From NCBI RefSeq assembly GCF_900141735.1, contig NZ_FQYO01000006.1, forward strand, positions 1-64,000: a stretch of DNA of 64,000 nt, given 5' to 3'. A model generated the notes under the pieces. The model had not been told where the DNA came from. It was given only the letters and a program-made list of their open reading frames with translations, and did not search any database. The position numbers and the translations under genes are program-made. Of this stretch, positions 43,065-54,259 are shown one piece after another; the first letter of the stretch is position 1, and each line of letters starts with the position of its first letter. This stretch comes from Wenxinia saemankumensis (lineage in GTDB: Bacteria > Pseudomonadota > Alphaproteobacteria > Rhodobacterales > Rhodobacteraceae).

Positions 43065-43516
43065 AGCGGCAGCGCCTCCTCGGCCTTGACGGTGGCGACG
43101 GTCATCAGCGCCTCGATATCGGCGAGATGCGGCAGGGTCAGGATCCGGTCCCGCCAGAGCGCCTGCCAATGATGCAGATCCCGCGCGATCACGCCCAGCC
43201 GCACGTCGACCCGGCCGAGAAAGGTCTGGATCTCGACCACCTCCGGCACCTCGCGCGCGGCGGCGAGGAACTCGTCGAAGGCGCGCGGCGCGGATTTCTC
43301 CAGCGTGATGCGCAGGCTGATCTCGACCCCGTAGCCCAGCGCCCGCCAGTCGATCACCGCCCGCAGCCCCGTCAGCACGCCCGCCTCCTGCAACCGGGCG
43401 ATGCGGCGGCTGACCCGCGCGGCCGGCAGGCCCATCGCCTCGGCCAGTTGCGCGGGCGACAGGTCGGGATCGTCCTGCCAGCGGCGCAGCAGCGCCCTGT
43501 CCTGATCGTCGAGCAT
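43061..43516 (-). CDS. Lrp/AsnC-family regulator
   Basis: 151 residues. HTH LSPAQLAEAMGLPAARVSRRIARL, then a RAM domain (FLGRVDVRLGVIARDL). ATG 43516 has GGGGAAA 5 nt upstream. A paralogue of the next gene, with which it overlaps (GTGA). The pair is divergent from ilvC with a 131-bp gap, suggesting that they regulate branched-chain amino acid synthesis and possibly the aminotransferase; this is inference. Confidence 0.92.
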   Translation of the reverse strand: MLDDQDRALLRRWQDDPDLSPAQLAEAMGLPAARVSRRIARLQEAGVLTGLRAVIDWRALGYGVEISLRITLEKSAPRAFDEFLAAAREVPEVVEIQTFLGRVDVRLGVIARDLHHWQALWRDRILTLPHLADIEALMTVATVKAEEALPL

Positions 43517-43542
43517 GATTTCCCCGTGAACCGGCGGCATGA

Positions 43543-44670
<1,128 letters not shown>

Positions 44671-44680
44671 TCCTCGCTCC

Positions 44681-44713
44681 CGCGCCGGCCCCCCGTTTCG
44701 CGGGGCCGGCGCG
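44681..44713 (+). terminator. Rho-independent terminator after ilvC
   Basis: CGCGCCGGCCCC (44681-44692) pairs perfectly with GGGGCCGGCGCG (44702-44713) around a 9-nt loop, followed by TTCCGTGTT. It lies 10 nt past the ilvC stop. Confidence 0.8.
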
Positions 44714-44798
44714 TTCCGTGTTGCAGAGCCTCACGGATCCTTGAAGGCCCGCCTCTCGCGCTATCTGGCAGCGGAATGATCGCCGAAGGGTTCCCCAC

Positions 44799-45779
44799 GT
44801 GACGTCTGCGACGGGCCGCCGTTTCCTCTGCCTCGCGGCCGTCCTGCTCGTCGCCGGATGCGAAGGCGGGCCGCAATCGGCCCTTGCCCCGGCCGGTCGC
44901 GACGCGTCCGATCTCGCGCGGCTCTTCTGGATCATGCTGGCGGGCGCGGTCGTGCTGTGGATCGCCCTCAACGGCCTCTTCCTCTTCGTCACCCGGATCC
45001 GGCCCGGCGCCCTGTCGCGCGGCTGGGCCGAGGGGATCATCATCGGCGGGGGCATCGCGCTGCCCCTCGTCGTGCTGACGGCGCTGCTGGTCTATGCCCT
45101 GCCCCTGATGCCGGCCCAGCGCGCCCCCGGCGACGGGCTGACGGTGCGGGTGACGGGCGAGCAATGGTGGTGGCGCGTCGAGTACCGGCCCGAGGGCGCG
45201 GAGGACTGGGTCACCTCGGCCAACGAGATCCGCCTGCCGGTCGGCCAGCGGACCGAGATCGAGCTGACCTCCGGCGAGGTCATCCATTCCTTCTGGATCC
45301 CCGCCCTCGGCGGCAAGACCGACATGTTCCCCGGTCGCACGACGCGGATGACCCTGCTGCCCGAGGAGGCCGGGATCTTCCGCGGCCAGTGCGCCGAGTT
45401 CTGCGGCCTGTCGCACGCGCTGATGGCGCTGAACGCCGTCGCGCTGGAGCCGGCCGAGTTCGAGGCCTGGCTGGCGGCGGAGGCCGGCCCGGCGACCCTT
45501 CCCCGCGGGGAGGGTGCGGCCCTCTTCGCGCGCGAGGGCTGCGGGGCGTGCCATTCGGTGCGCGGCACCGACTGGGCGGGCCAGGTCGGCCCGGACCTGA
45601 CGCATTTCGGCAGCCGCACCTCCCTCGCCGCCGGCACGCTGCCGCTGACGCGCGAGGCGCTGGTGGGCTGGATCGCCGATCCGGGCGCGGTGAAGCCCGG
45701 CGCCGAGATGCCGTCCTACGGGCACATGACGACGGACGAGCTCGCCACCCTTTCCGACTGGCTGATGGGGCTGCAATGA
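44799..45779 (+). CDS. Cytochrome c oxidase subunit II with fused cytochrome c domain (caa3 type)
   Basis: 326 residues from GTG 44799. Lipoprotein signal (LLVAGC), two membrane helices (about 42-110), then a cupredoxin domain with GEQWWWRVEY, HSFWIP and the CuA site CAEFCGLSHALM. The C-terminal 95 residues are a cytochrome c with GCGACHS (CxxCH) and an axial Met in AEMPSYG. This form takes electrons directly through its own haem. The stop overlaps the next gene as ATGA, opening a five-gene operon. Confidence 0.94.
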   Translation: MTSATGRRFLCLAAVLLVAGCEGGPQSALAPAGRDASDLARLFWIMLAGAVVLWIALNGLFLFVTRIRPGALSRGWAEGIIIGGGIALPLVVLTALLVYALPLMPAQRAPGDGLTVRVTGEQWWWRVEYRPEGAEDWVTSANEIRLPVGQRTEIELTSGEVIHSFWIPALGGKTDMFPGRTTRMTLLPEEAGIFRGQCAEFCGLSHALMALNAVALEPAEFEAWLAAEAGPATLPRGEGAALFAREGCGACHSVRGTDWAGQVGPDLTHFGSRTSLAAGTLPLTREALVGWIADPGAVKPGAEMPSYGHMTTDELATLSDWLMGLQ

Positions 45780-48385
45780 CCGACACGACGCCCGACCGCC
45801 CGCAGCGACGCCCCCGTCAGGAGCAGATCACCCCCGATACCGCCGGCGAGAAGGCGATCGGCCCCTATCCCCCGACCGAGGAGATGCTCGCCGAGCCGGT
45901 GCCGGAGGAGCTGCGCCGCGCGCAGGAGAACCGTCTGCGCGAGGTGTGGAAGGAGCCGCAGGGCTGGCGCTACATCTCGGCCGTCAACAATTCCGAGGTC
46001 GGCAAGTGGTATTCGCTGACCGCCTTCGGCTTCATGCTGCTGGCGGGCGTGCTGGCGCTGGTGATGCGGGTGCAGCTCGCCGTGCCGGGGGCGGAGGTGC
46101 TGGACGCCGACCGCTACAACCAGTTCTTCACGATGCACGGCTCGGCGATGATGTTCCTCTTCGCCGTGCCGATGTTCGAGGCGATCTCGATCCTGATCCT
46201 GCCGGCCTTCCTCGGCGCGCGGGACATGCCCTTTCCCCGCCTCAGCGCCTACGGGTTCTGGTGTTTCGTGATCGGCGGCGTCTTCGTCATGGGATCGCTC
46301 CTCTTCGATGCCGCGCCGTCCTCGGGCTGGTTCATGTATCCCCCCCTCTCGACCAAGCAGGGCGGGATCGGTGCCGACATCTGGCTGCTGGGCCTCAGCT
46401 TCATCGAGGTCGCCTCCATCGCCGCGGCGGTCGAGCTGATCGTCGGCGTGCTGAAATGCCGCCCGCCGGGGATGCGGGTGAACCTGATGCCGCTCTACGC
46501 CTGGTACGTGCTGGTCGTCGGCGGAATGATCCTCTTCGCCTTTCCGCCGCTGATCGCGGGCGACCTGCTCTTCGAGCTGGAGCGCGGCTTCGACTGGCCC
46601 TTCTTCGACCCCGACCGGGGCGGCGATCCGATGCTCTGGCAGCACCTGTTCTGGATCTTCGGCCATCCGGAGGTCTACATCATCTTCCTGCCCTCCATCG
46701 CCATCGCCGCGATGGTGGTGCCGACCGCGGCGCGGCGGCCGATCGTGGGCTATTCCTGGATCGTGCTCAGCGCCGTCGGCACAGGCTTCCTCAGCTTCGG
46801 GCTGTGGGTACACCACATGTTCGCGACCGGCCTGCCCTCGATCTCGCTCGGCTTCTTCTCGGCGGCGTCCGAGGCGGTGGTGATCCCGACCGGCATCCAG
46901 CTCTTCGCCTTCGTGGCGACGCTGATGGTGGGCAAGGTCAGGATGAACCTGCCGATGCTCTGGATCGCGGGGGCGCTGGCGATCTTCACCGCCGGGGGGC
47001 TGACCGGCATCATGGTCGCCCTCGCCCCGTTCGACTGGCAGGTCCACGACACCTACTTCATCGTCGCGCACCTGCATTACACGCTGTTCGGCGGGATGGT
47101 CCTGCCGGTGATCGGGGGGGTCTACTACTTCTACCCCTTCTTCACGAAGAAGAAGATGTCGGACCGGCTCGGCCGCTGGTCCTTCTGGCTGACCTTCACC
47201 GGCTTCAACATCACCTTCCTGCCGATGCACCTCACCGGCCTCTACGGCATGCCGCGGCGGGTCTACACCTATCCCGGCGGGCTGGGATGGGAGCCGCTCA
47301 ACATGCTCTCCACGCTCGGCGCCTTCGTCCTAGCGGCGGGGATCCTCGTCTTTGCCTGGGACCTGCTGCGACCGAAGGGCCGCCAGCCCCTGACCGAGCG
47401 CAATCCCTGGGGCGGCGGCACGCTGGAATGGTCCCACGAGGTGCCGGAAGAGAAATGGGGCGTGCGGTCCATCCCCCACATCACCTCGCGCTACCCGCTC
47501 TGGGACCAGCCGAAGCTGGTCGAGCGCATGGATGCCGGGCGCTACTACCTGCCCGACAGCGACGAGGGGCACCGCGAGACGCTGGTGACGAGCGTCATCG
47601 ACGCGCGACCCCTGCAGATCCTGCGGGTGACGGGGCCGGCCTGGATCACGATGTGGGCCGCGGCCTTCACCGGGGGCGCGTTCATCTTCCCGACATTCTC
47701 GATGTACACGCCCGCCATCGTCTGCGCGGCCTTCGCCATCGTCTGCGTCTGCTACTGGCTCTGGACCTCGACCGCCCTCATCCCCGCGCGGGAGCGCAAG
47801 GATGCCGGCCTCGGCCTGTCACTGCCGACCTATGTCGCGGGGCCGCAGGCGGTCGGGTGGTGGGGCATGTGGATCACCATGCTGGGCGATGCGACGGCCT
47901 TCGCCTCGCTCGTGTTCGGGGTGTTCTTCTACTGGACGGCCGGCAGCGACTTCCCGCCCGAGAACGCCCTCCATGCCGACTGGCGCTACGTCCTTCTGGC
48001 CTGTGCCCTGATGCTGACCGCCTGGGCGGGGATGCTGCTGGGCCGGACCCGCAACCGGAAGGGCGAGAGCGGGGCCGCCCCGATCCTGATCGGCGCGGCC
48101 CTCGCCGCCGCGTGCGGGATCGCGGCGCTCATCGCGGCCGTGATCGAGATGTCTCCGACCAGCCATGTCTATCCGGCGATGATGTGCGCCCTCGTGGTCT
48201 GGTGCGTGGCCCATATCGGGGGCGGCATCATCATGCTGGCCTATTGCGCGGCGGCGCTGATCTTCGGCAGGGCGACACCCACCCATGACGCGCCGCTGTG
48301 GAACGTGTCGCTCTACTGGCATTTCATGGCGGCGATGGTGGTGACGGTCACGCTCTGCCTCGCGATCCTGCCGAGGCTGGTCTGA
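45776..48385 (+). CDS. Fused cytochrome c oxidase subunit I-III (caa3 type)
   Basis: 869 residues. The subunit I part (about 50-610) has haem and copper ligands in [30 protein letters not shown] and IVAHLHYTLFGG. Subunit III (about 620-869) is joined without a stop, giving about 19 helices. Residues 1-55 form a charged leader. Terminal oxidase for oxygen reduction in the inner membrane, a second oxidase besides the ctaD-encoded aa3 enzyme. Coupled on both sides: ATGA with subunit II and TGATG with the next gene. Confidence 0.94.
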   Translation: MTDTTPDRPQRRPRQEQITPDTAGEKAIGPYPPTEEMLAEPVPEELRRAQENRLREVWKEPQGWRYISAVNNSEVGKWYSLTAFGFMLLAGVLALVMRVQLAVPGAEVLDADRYNQFFTMHGSAMMFLFAVPMFEAISILILPAFLGARDMPFPRLSAYGFWCFVIGGVFVMGSLLFDAAPSSGWFMYPPLSTKQGGIGADIWLLGLSFIEVASIAAAVELIVGVLKCRPPGMRVNLMPLYAWYVLVVGGMILFAFPPLIAGDLLFELERGFDWPFFDPDRGGDPMLWQHLFWIFGHPEVYIIFLPSIAIAAMVVPTAARRPIVGYSWIVLSAVGTGFLSFGLWVHHMFATGLPSISLGFFSAASEAVVIPTGIQLFAFVATLMVGKVRMNLPMLWIAGALAIFTAGGLTGIMVALAPFDWQVHDTYFIVAHLHYTLFGGMVLPVIGGVYYFYPFFTKKKMSDRLGRWSFWLTFTGFNITFLPMHLTGLYGMPRRVYTYPGGLGWEPLNMLSTLGAFVLAAGILVFAWDLLRPKGRQPLTERNPWGGGTLEWSHEVPEEKWGVRSIPHITSRYPLWDQPKLVERMDAGRYYLPDSDEGHRETLVTSVIDARPLQILRVTGPAWITMWAAAFTGGAFIFPTFSMYTPAIVCAAFAIVCVCYWLWTSTALIPARERKDAGLGLSLPTYVAGPQAVGWWGMWITMLGDATAFASLVFGVFFYWTAGSDFPPENALHADWRYVLLACALMLTAWAGMLLGRTRNRKGESGAAPILIGAALAAACGIAALIAAVIEMSPTSHVYPAMMCALVVWCVAHIGGGIIMLAYCAAALIFGRATPTHDAPLWNVSLYWHFMAAMVVTVTLCLAILPRLV

Positions 48386-48789
48386 TGGCGGAGAAAGGGC
48401 AACTCTCGCGCGAATTCGCCGAGGAGCAGAGCAGTCTCTGGCGCATCGCCTTCGCCCCGACGGTCTGGGCGGTGCATTTCGTCGCCTGCTACGCCACCGC
48501 CGCCGTGGCCTGCGCCAAGTTCCCCGAGGCGGAGCTGGCGCATGTCGGGGTATGGCGCGTTGCGATCTCGGCCGGGACCTTGGTCGCGCTGGCCCTGATC
48601 GCCTGGATCGGCTGGCGGGCGTGGCGGCACTGGGACTATCTCGACGATCACGACTATTCCCACGGCCGCGACGACAACGAGAGTCGGCACGAATTCCTCG
48701 GCCATGCCGGGTTCCTGCTGGCGGTCGTGTCCTTCATCGGGGTGCTGGCGACCTGGCTGCCCGCCTTCCTGATCGAGGGCTGCACATGA
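48385..48789 (+). CDS. Small membrane protein of the caa3 operon
   Basis: 134 residues with three hydrophobic helices (about 30-50, 60-80 and 110-130) and a charged loop containing LDDHDYSHGRDDNESRHE. Proteins of this size occur between the fused oxidase gene and the CtaG-like gene in other alphaproteobacteria; the role is unknown, perhaps assembly. The start overlaps the upstream stop by one base (TGATG) and the 3' end overlaps the next gene by ATGA. Confidence 0.8.
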   Translation: MAEKGQLSREFAEEQSSLWRIAFAPTVWAVHFVACYATAAVACAKFPEAELAHVGVWRVAISAGTLVALALIAWIGWRAWRHWDYLDDHDYSHGRDDNESRHEFLGHAGFLLAVVSFIGVLATWLPAFLIEGCT

Positions 48790-49346
48790 GGCGCGTGCCC
48801 CTCGTCGTCGCGCTCGTCCTGCTGGCGCTGGTCTGGGGCGGCCCCCTGACCGCCTGGGCGGGCGCCGGCTTCACCGCGCACATGGTCCGGCACATGGCGC
48901 TGGTGGCGGTGATCGCGCCGCTGCTGGTCCTCGCCCTGCCCCGCCTCGCCCGCGCCGTGGCCCCCAATGCCGCCGTCGCGGCGGCGGTGGAATTCGCGGT
49001 GGTCTGGGGCTGGCACCTGCCCGCCGCGCACGACGCGGCCGTCCTCTCGCCCTTGACCTACGGGCTGGAGCAGGCCTCCTTCCTGCTCGCCGGCCTCGCC
49101 GTCTGGGCCGGGGCGCTGGCCGCGCGCGAGCCGCTCGCCGGGGCCGGGGCGCTGCTGCTGACCTCGATGCACATGACCGCGCTCGGCGCGCTCCTGATCC
49201 TCGCCCCGCGCGTGCTCTTCGCCGATTGCGCCGGGCTGGCCCAGCAGCAGACGGGCGGTCTTCTGATGCTGGCGCTCGGCACGCCGGTCTATCTCGCCGG
49301 GGGGCTCTGGCTCGCCTCCCGGTCCCTGCGGGAGAGCGCGGCATGA
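48786..49346 (+). CDS. Cytochrome c oxidase assembly protein, caa3_CtaG family
   Basis: 186 residues, shorter than many CtaG proteins, with about six hydrophobic helices. Conserved histidine-rich helix ends FTAHMVRHMALVAVIAPL, VVWGWHLPAAHD and SMHMTALGALL match the caa3_CtaG family that helps copper delivery to caa3 oxidases. Start and end overlap its neighbours by ATGA. It is not the older CtaG/Cox11 protein. Confidence 0.88.
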   Translation: MRRVPLVVALVLLALVWGGPLTAWAGAGFTAHMVRHMALVAVIAPLLVLALPRLARAVAPNAAVAAAVEFAVVWGWHLPAAHDAAVLSPLTYGLEQASFLLAGLAVWAGALAAREPLAGAGALLLTSMHMTALGALLILAPRVLFADCAGLAQQQTGGLLMLALGTPVYLAGGLWLASRSLRESAA

Positions 49347-50359
49347 GAACCGTCTTCAAGACCCTCGCCGCGCTGGCGGTCCTCGGCGCGCTGGCGGGCG
49401 GGGCCGTCGTGTTCGGCGGCCTCTACAACGTCTCGGCCCGGGCCGGGCACTTTCCGGGCGTGCCCTGGATCCTGCACACGACGTTCCGCCGGTCGGTCGC
49501 CCTGCGCGCGCCGGATCCGGCGGACACGCCGGAGCTGACGGACGAGATGGCGATGCTGGGGCGCAACCATTTCGAGAATGCCTGTTCCCAGTGCCACGCC
49601 GCGCCGGGCGCGACGCGCGACGCCACGATCCGCTCGATGCTGCCCGAGCCGCCGCATATCGAGGCGGCGGTCGGTTCCTGGTCGCCGGAGGAGCTGTGGT
49701 GGATCCTCCACGAAGGGGTCAAGATGAGCGGCATGCCGCACTGGCCCTCGATCCGCGACGACGACGTCTGGCCGGTCGTCGCCTTCCTCGTGCGGGTGCA
49801 GGACGGGATGGACGCGCAGGCCTACGGGGAGATGGTCGCGGGCGACGAATACTGCGCCGCGTGCCACGGGCCGGGCGGGGCGTCCGACAATCCGCACATC
49901 CCCCGCCTCGACATCCTGTCCGAGCGCTATGTCGCGATGTCCCTGCGCACCTACCGCGAGGGTCTGCGCGAGAGCGGGATCATGCGCCATGCCGCGACCG
50001 AGGTGACGGCCCCGGAGGGCGATCTGGCCGCCGAGTACCACGGCGAGGCGGGCGGCCCCGGCCTGCCCCTGCCGGGCGAGGTGCCGGATCTCGACGCCGC
50101 CGCCCTGGCCCGCACGGGCACGCGCGAGGTGCCCAGCTGCGAGACCTGCCATGGCGGCGCGCGGGACGAGGCGCTGGCGCCGGGCCCCCGGCTGGAAGGC
50201 CAGCACGCGCCCTACCTCGCCGCGCAGCTGCGTCTGTTCCGGGACGGGATCCGGGGCGGCGGGCCGCGCTGGAACCTGATGGCGCAGGCGGCCGAACATC
50301 TGAGCGACGACGAGATCCTCGCCCTCGCCGCCTGGTACGCCGCGCGCGGCGGGGAGTGA
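49343..50359 (+). CDS. Tri-haem c-type cytochrome
   Basis: 338 residues with an N-terminal signal anchor (LAALAVLGALAGGAVVFGG). Three CxxCH sites: CSQCH, CAACH and CETCH, each beginning one cytochrome domain. A periplasmic electron donor for the caa3 oxidase, or a quinol-side electron input, is the natural reading from its place at the end of the operon. The start overlaps the assembly-factor stop by ATGA. Confidence 0.9.
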   Translation: MRTVFKTLAALAVLGALAGGAVVFGGLYNVSARAGHFPGVPWILHTTFRRSVALRAPDPADTPELTDEMAMLGRNHFENACSQCHAAPGATRDATIRSMLPEPPHIEAAVGSWSPEELWWILHEGVKMSGMPHWPSIRDDDVWPVVAFLVRVQDGMDAQAYGEMVAGDEYCAACHGPGGASDNPHIPRLDILSERYVAMSLRTYREGLRESGIMRHAATEVTAPEGDLAAEYHGEAGGPGLPLPGEVPDLDAAALARTGTREVPSCETCHGGARDEALAPGPRLEGQHAPYLAAQLRLFRDGIRGGGPRWNLMAQAAEHLSDDEILALAAWYAARGGE

Positions 50360-50428
50360 GGCGAAGGGCCCTTGCCTCCGCCCGTCCCCTGCCCGACCCT
50401 GAGGCGCAGACCTGACCGGAGAGCGCCC

Positions 50429-52123
50429 ATGGCCGACCTGACCACCCGCATCGCCCAGGGCCGCGGCGACGCGCCCGCCGACCTCGTCCTGCGGGGCGGC
50501 GCGGTGTTCTGCGTCGTGACCGGCGAGACGATTCCCGGCGATGTCGCGATCTGCGGCGACACGATCGTCGGCATCGGCGAGAGCTACGAGGGGCGTGAGG
50601 TGATCGACGTGGCCGGCCTCACCCTCGTCCCCGGCTTCATCGACACGCATCTGCATGTCGAAAGCTCGTGCATCACGCCCTTCGAGTTCGACCGCTGCGT
50701 GACCCCGCGGGGCATCACCACCGCGATCTGCGACCCGCACGAGATCGCCAACGTCATCGGGGCGGAGGGCATCCGCTACTTCCAGGCCGCGTCCGGGCAT
50801 CTGCTGATGGACCTGCGGGTGCAGCTGTCGTCCTGCGTGCCCTCGACCGACATGGAAACGGCGGGCGCTCGGCTGGAGGCGGCGGATCTGGCGGCGCTGA
50901 TGGACCACCCCTCGGGCATCGGGCTGGCCGAGGTGATGAACTATCCCGGCACCATCCACCGCGATCCCGGCCTCATGGCCAAGCTGGCGCTGTTCGAGGG
51001 GCGGCACATGGACGGGCACTGCCCGCTCCTCTCGGGCCGCGACCTGAACGCCTACGCGGCCGCCGGGATCCGGACCGAACACGAGGCGACCAGCGCGGCG
51101 GAAGCGAGGGAGAAGCTGCAGAAGGGCCTGCGGGTGCTCATCCGCGAGGGGTCGGTCAGCAAGGATCTGCACGCGCTGCAGCCGCTGCTGACGGACCTGA
51201 CCTCGGCCTACATGTGCCTGTGCACCGACGACAGGAACCCGCTCGACATCGGCGAGCACGGGCATCTCGACTACATGATCCGGACCCTGATCGCGCTCGG
51301 CTCCTCCCCCCTCGCCGCCTATCGCGCGGCGTCGCTGTCGGCGGCGGAGGCGTTCGGGCTGACGGATCGCGGGCAGATCGCGCCGGGGCGGCGGGCCGAC
51401 ATCGTGGCGGTGGGATCGCTGGCCGCGTGCGATGCGCGGCTGGTCCTCGCGGGCGGGCGCGTCGTGGACGATGCCGCCTTCGCCGCGCGCGGCCATGTGG
51501 AGCCGCCGGGGCGCGGGTCGGTCAGGGCGCCGAGGGTCCGGGCCGAGGATTTCCGGCACGGCGGCAACCGGAGCGAGACCCCGGTCATCGGCATCCGCGA
51601 AGGGCAGATCCTGACCGATCACCTGACCGAGGAGATCCCCATCGAGGACGGCGACAAGCGGCCCGACCCCGCCCGCGACCTGACCCGGATCGCCGTGGTG
51701 GAGCGGCACGGGATCAACGGCAACATCGCCACCGGCTTCGTCCGGGGATTCGGCCTGCAGGCGGGGGCCATCGCCTCCACCGTCTGCCACGACCACCACA
51801 ACATCGCCTGCGTCGGTGTCGACTATGCCGACATGGCGGTCGCGGCCAACCGGCTGGGCGAGATCGAGGGCGGCTTCGTCGTCGTGCGCGGCGGCGAGGT
51901 GCTGGCGGAGCTCGCCCTGCCGGTCGCGGGGCTGATGAGCCTGGAGCCGTTCGAGCATGTCCGCGACCGGCTGGTGGCGCTGCGGGACGCCGCGAGATCG
52001 CTGGGCGTGGCACTGGAGGAGCCGTTCCTGCAGCTCGCCTTCCTCGCCCTGCCGGTGATTCCCGCGCTCAAGATCACCGACCGGGGCATGGTCGACGTGA
52101 ACAGGTTCGAGATCATCCCCTGA
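50429..52123 (+). CDS. ade: Adenine deaminase
   Basis: 564 residues, full length. Amidohydrolase metal site [10 protein letters not shown], then [30 protein letters not shown] and the C-terminal region [11 protein letters not shown] with [11 protein letters not shown]. It turns adenine into hypoxanthine for purine salvage. ATG 50429 agrees with the family start. Alone between the oxidase operon and the lipoprotein gene. Confidence 0.95.
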   Translation: MADLTTRIAQGRGDAPADLVLRGGAVFCVVTGETIPGDVAICGDTIVGIGESYEGREVIDVAGLTLVPGFIDTHLHVESSCITPFEFDRCVTPRGITTAICDPHEIANVIGAEGIRYFQAASGHLLMDLRVQLSSCVPSTDMETAGARLEAADLAALMDHPSGIGLAEVMNYPGTIHRDPGLMAKLALFEGRHMDGHCPLLSGRDLNAYAAAGIRTEHEATSAAEAREKLQKGLRVLIREGSVSKDLHALQPLLTDLTSAYMCLCTDDRNPLDIGEHGHLDYMIRTLIALGSSPLAAYRAASLSAAEAFGLTDRGQIAPGRRADIVAVGSLAACDARLVLAGGRVVDDAAFAARGHVEPPGRGSVRAPRVRAEDFRHGGNRSETPVIGIREGQILTDHLTEEIPIEDGDKRPDPARDLTRIAVVERHGINGNIATGFVRGFGLQAGAIASTVCHDHHNIACVGVDYADMAVAANRLGEIEGGFVVVRGGEVLAELALPVAGLMSLEPFEHVRDRLVALRDAARSLGVALEEPFLQLAFLALPVIPALKITDRGMVDVNRFEIIP

Positions 52124-52163
52124 GCTGCGTTGCCCGACTCCGCCCCCCATGCGATCCTGGGGC

Positions 52164-53069
52164 ATGATCCACACCCTCCTGCGCCGCGCCGCGCTGACCC
52201 TCGCCGGGCTCGCCCTGATCCTGGTGGCCGCCGTCGGCTGCCAGCAGGTTCGCCTCGGCGGGTCGGACTTCGCGCCCGCACCCGGGACCGGGCTGCGCGT
52301 GGCGACGCACAACGTCCATTACATCGTCCTGCGCCGCGAGACGGGCCGGTGGAGCCGTGGCGACTTCGAGCGGCGGAGGCCCGCCCTCGCCGCCGCCTTC
52401 GCGGCGCTGGACGCCGACATCGTCGCCTTCCAGGAGATGGAGAGCTTCGGCGGCGGGAGCGAGGCGCGCGAGAACCTCGCCCTCGACTGGCTCCTGTCGC
52501 AGAACCCCGGTTACGCAGCCGCTGCCGTGGGGGAGCCCGACAGCTTTCCGATCACCCAGCCGATCCTCTACCGGACGGCGCGGCTGGAGGTGACGGATCA
52601 GGGCTGGTTCTTCTTCTCGGACACGCCGGACGTGATCTATTCGCGCACCTTCAACGGCTCCTACCCCGCCTATGCCACATGGGCGGCCTTCAGGGACCGG
52701 ACCACGGGCGAGGCGTTCCGGGTGGTGAACGTGCATTTCGACTACGAGGCGTGGGAGAACCGCCGCCGCTCGGCCGAGCTGGTGGCGGCGCCCATCGCGG
52801 ACTGGGAGGGGCCGGTGATCCTCGCGGGCGATCTCAACGCGCGCGCCGGCTCGCCGACGATGGAGATCCTGGAAGTGGCCGGGCTGACCTTCCCGCCGGT
52901 GCCGGGCGCGACCTTCCATTTCGACCGGGGGCTGAACCTCTTCGGGGCCATCGACCATGTCGGCCTGCGCGGGGCCGAGGCGCTGGGCCCGCCGATGGTG
53001 CTGCGCGAGAGCTACGACGGCGTCTGGCCGTCGGACCACTACCCCGTCGCGCTGGACGTGTCGTTCTGA
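52164..53069 (+). CDS. Secreted endonuclease/exonuclease/phosphatase-family lipoprotein
   Basis: 301 residues. Signal with lipobox LVAAVGC. EEP fold motifs: [37 protein letters not shown] and SDHYPVALD, which contain the acidic and histidine residues of the active site. Substrate may be a nucleic acid or phosphoester; unknown. I chose ATG 52164 after TGGGG; ATG 52149 has no ribosome site. The 3' end overlaps the convergent rlmE by 31 bp. Confidence 0.85.
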   Translation: MIHTLLRRAALTLAGLALILVAAVGCQQVRLGGSDFAPAPGTGLRVATHNVHYIVLRRETGRWSRGDFERRRPALAAAFAALDADIVAFQEMESFGGGSEARENLALDWLLSQNPGYAAAAVGEPDSFPITQPILYRTARLEVTDQGWFFFSDTPDVIYSRTFNGSYPAYATWAAFRDRTTGEAFRVVNVHFDYEAWENRRRSAELVAAPIADWEGPVILAGDLNARAGSPTMEILEVAGLTFPPVPGATFHFDRGLNLFGAIDHVGLRGAEALGPPMVLRESYDGVWPSDHYPVALDVSF

Positions 53070-53779
53070 TTGCCGCGGAAGCCGGTCGCCACCACGAACT
53101 TCTCGGACGAATCGGAGCGCGAGGCCGGCGGCTTGATGTTCGCCACCTTGTCGAACCTGTCCTTCAGCCGCTTCTGCAGGTCGCCCTCGGCCCCGCCCGC
53201 CAGCACCTTGGCGACGAAGGTGCCGCCGGGGGCCAGCACGTCGAAGGCCAGCTCGGCCGCCGCCTCGCAGAGCGCGATGATCCGCAGGTGGTCGGTCTGC
53301 TTGTGCCCCGAGGAGGAGGCGGCCATGTCCGACATCACCACGTCAGCGGGCCCGTCGAGGCGGGCCTTGATGAAGTCGTCCGCGCCCTCGTCCAGGAAAT
53401 CGAGGACGTGAAGCTCGGCCCCCGGGATCGGGTCCACCTCCTGCAGGTCGATTCCGATGATCCGGCCGACGGCCTTTCCCTGCTTCTCGCCCAGCGCGTT
53501 GATCCGCGGCACGGCGACCTGGCACCAGCCGCCCGGCGCGCAGCCGAGATCGACGACGCGCGCGCCGGGAACGAGGAAGCGGTAGCGGTCGTCGAGCTCG
53601 AGGATCTTGAACGCGGCGCGGCCGCGATACCCCTCGCGCTTCGCCCGCTGGACATAGGGGTCGTTCAGCTGCCGCTCGAGCCATAGCTTGCTGGAGAGCT
53701 TGCGCCCCTTCGCCGTCTTCACCCGGACGGTGAGATCGCGCTGCCCGCGCCCGGACGTCTTCTTCGGTCCCTGTGCCAT
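53039..53779 (-). CDS. rlmE: 23S rRNA 2'-O-methyltransferase E
   Basis: 246 residues. Basic N-terminus, substrate Lys in [12 protein letters not shown] motif [38 protein letters not shown] and catalytic KVL in [10 protein letters not shown]. It methylates the U2552-equivalent ribose for large-subunit assembly. In Rhodobacterales rlmE often pairs with ppx; here ppx lies 3.7 kb away, separated by the one-carbon operon. Confidence 0.95.
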   Translation of the reverse strand: MAQGPKKTSGRGQRDLTVRVKTAKGRKLSSKLWLERQLNDPYVQRAKREGYRGRAAFKILELDDRYRFLVPGARVVDLGCAPGGWCQVAVPRINALGEKQGKAVGRIIGIDLQEVDPIPGAELHVLDFLDEGADDFIKARLDGPADVVMSDMAASSSGHKQTDHLRIIALCEAAAELAFDVLAPGGTFVAKVLAGGAEGDLQKRLKDRFDKVANIKPPASRSDSSEKFVVATGFRGNQNDTSSATG

Positions 53780-54022
53780 GCGGGGGAGCTAGTCGCGCCC
53801 GCGCGCGGTGGCAAGCGCCCTCGTCCCGGCGGTGGTGCGGGGCGGAGATTGCGGACGGTATTTGGGACCCTGCGAAGGAGGGGGCCGGGCGCGCGCCCCC
53901 TGCGCCGGCGGAAGGGGGCGGGCGGGCTGTCGCCCTCTCCGGGGAGGGGCGCGAGCCGGGCGGCGGCGCGGCGCGCGTTCCCGGCCGGGCGGGCCGGGCG
54001 CCGCGCGAGCGGGGGTCGGGGC

Positions 54023-54259
54023 TCAGCCGGCCTCGTGCCGCAGGGCCGCGCGCTCTTCCTCGAGGCTGCCGGCGAAGGGGGCGCGCCCGGCGCGGGCATA
54101 CCAGTAGCCGGCATTGGCCGCGTCGCCCTCCACCCGGTGGAGGTGGGCGTGAAGCCAGTCCATCGCCGGTCCCTGCCCGTCCTGAGCGATGGCGTGCGCC
54201 GTCTCCCAGTCGCCGGCCTCGAGCGCGTCCAGCGCGCGGCCGAGCTCCCGATCAGCCAC
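54023..54259 (-). CDS. Small helical protein at end of the one-carbon operon
   Basis: 78 residues, TPR-like alternation of helices (RALDALEAGDWETAHAIAQ, WLHAHLHRVEGDAANAGYWY). Function unknown; the pattern resembles short Sel1/TPR proteins. ATG 54259 overlaps the end of the methyltransferase gene by 8 nt. The following 243 bp to rlmE are GC-rich and contain no supported gene. Confidence 0.7.
   Translation of the reverse strand: MADRELGRALDALEAGDWETAHAIAQDGQGPAMDWLHAHLHRVEGDAANAGYWYARAGRAPFAGSLEEERAALRHEAG

Noticed and set aside
49289-52312. 1007-codon antisense frame over the cytochrome and adenine deaminase genes
   Set aside because: Same reason: strong genes on the plus strand explain the region.
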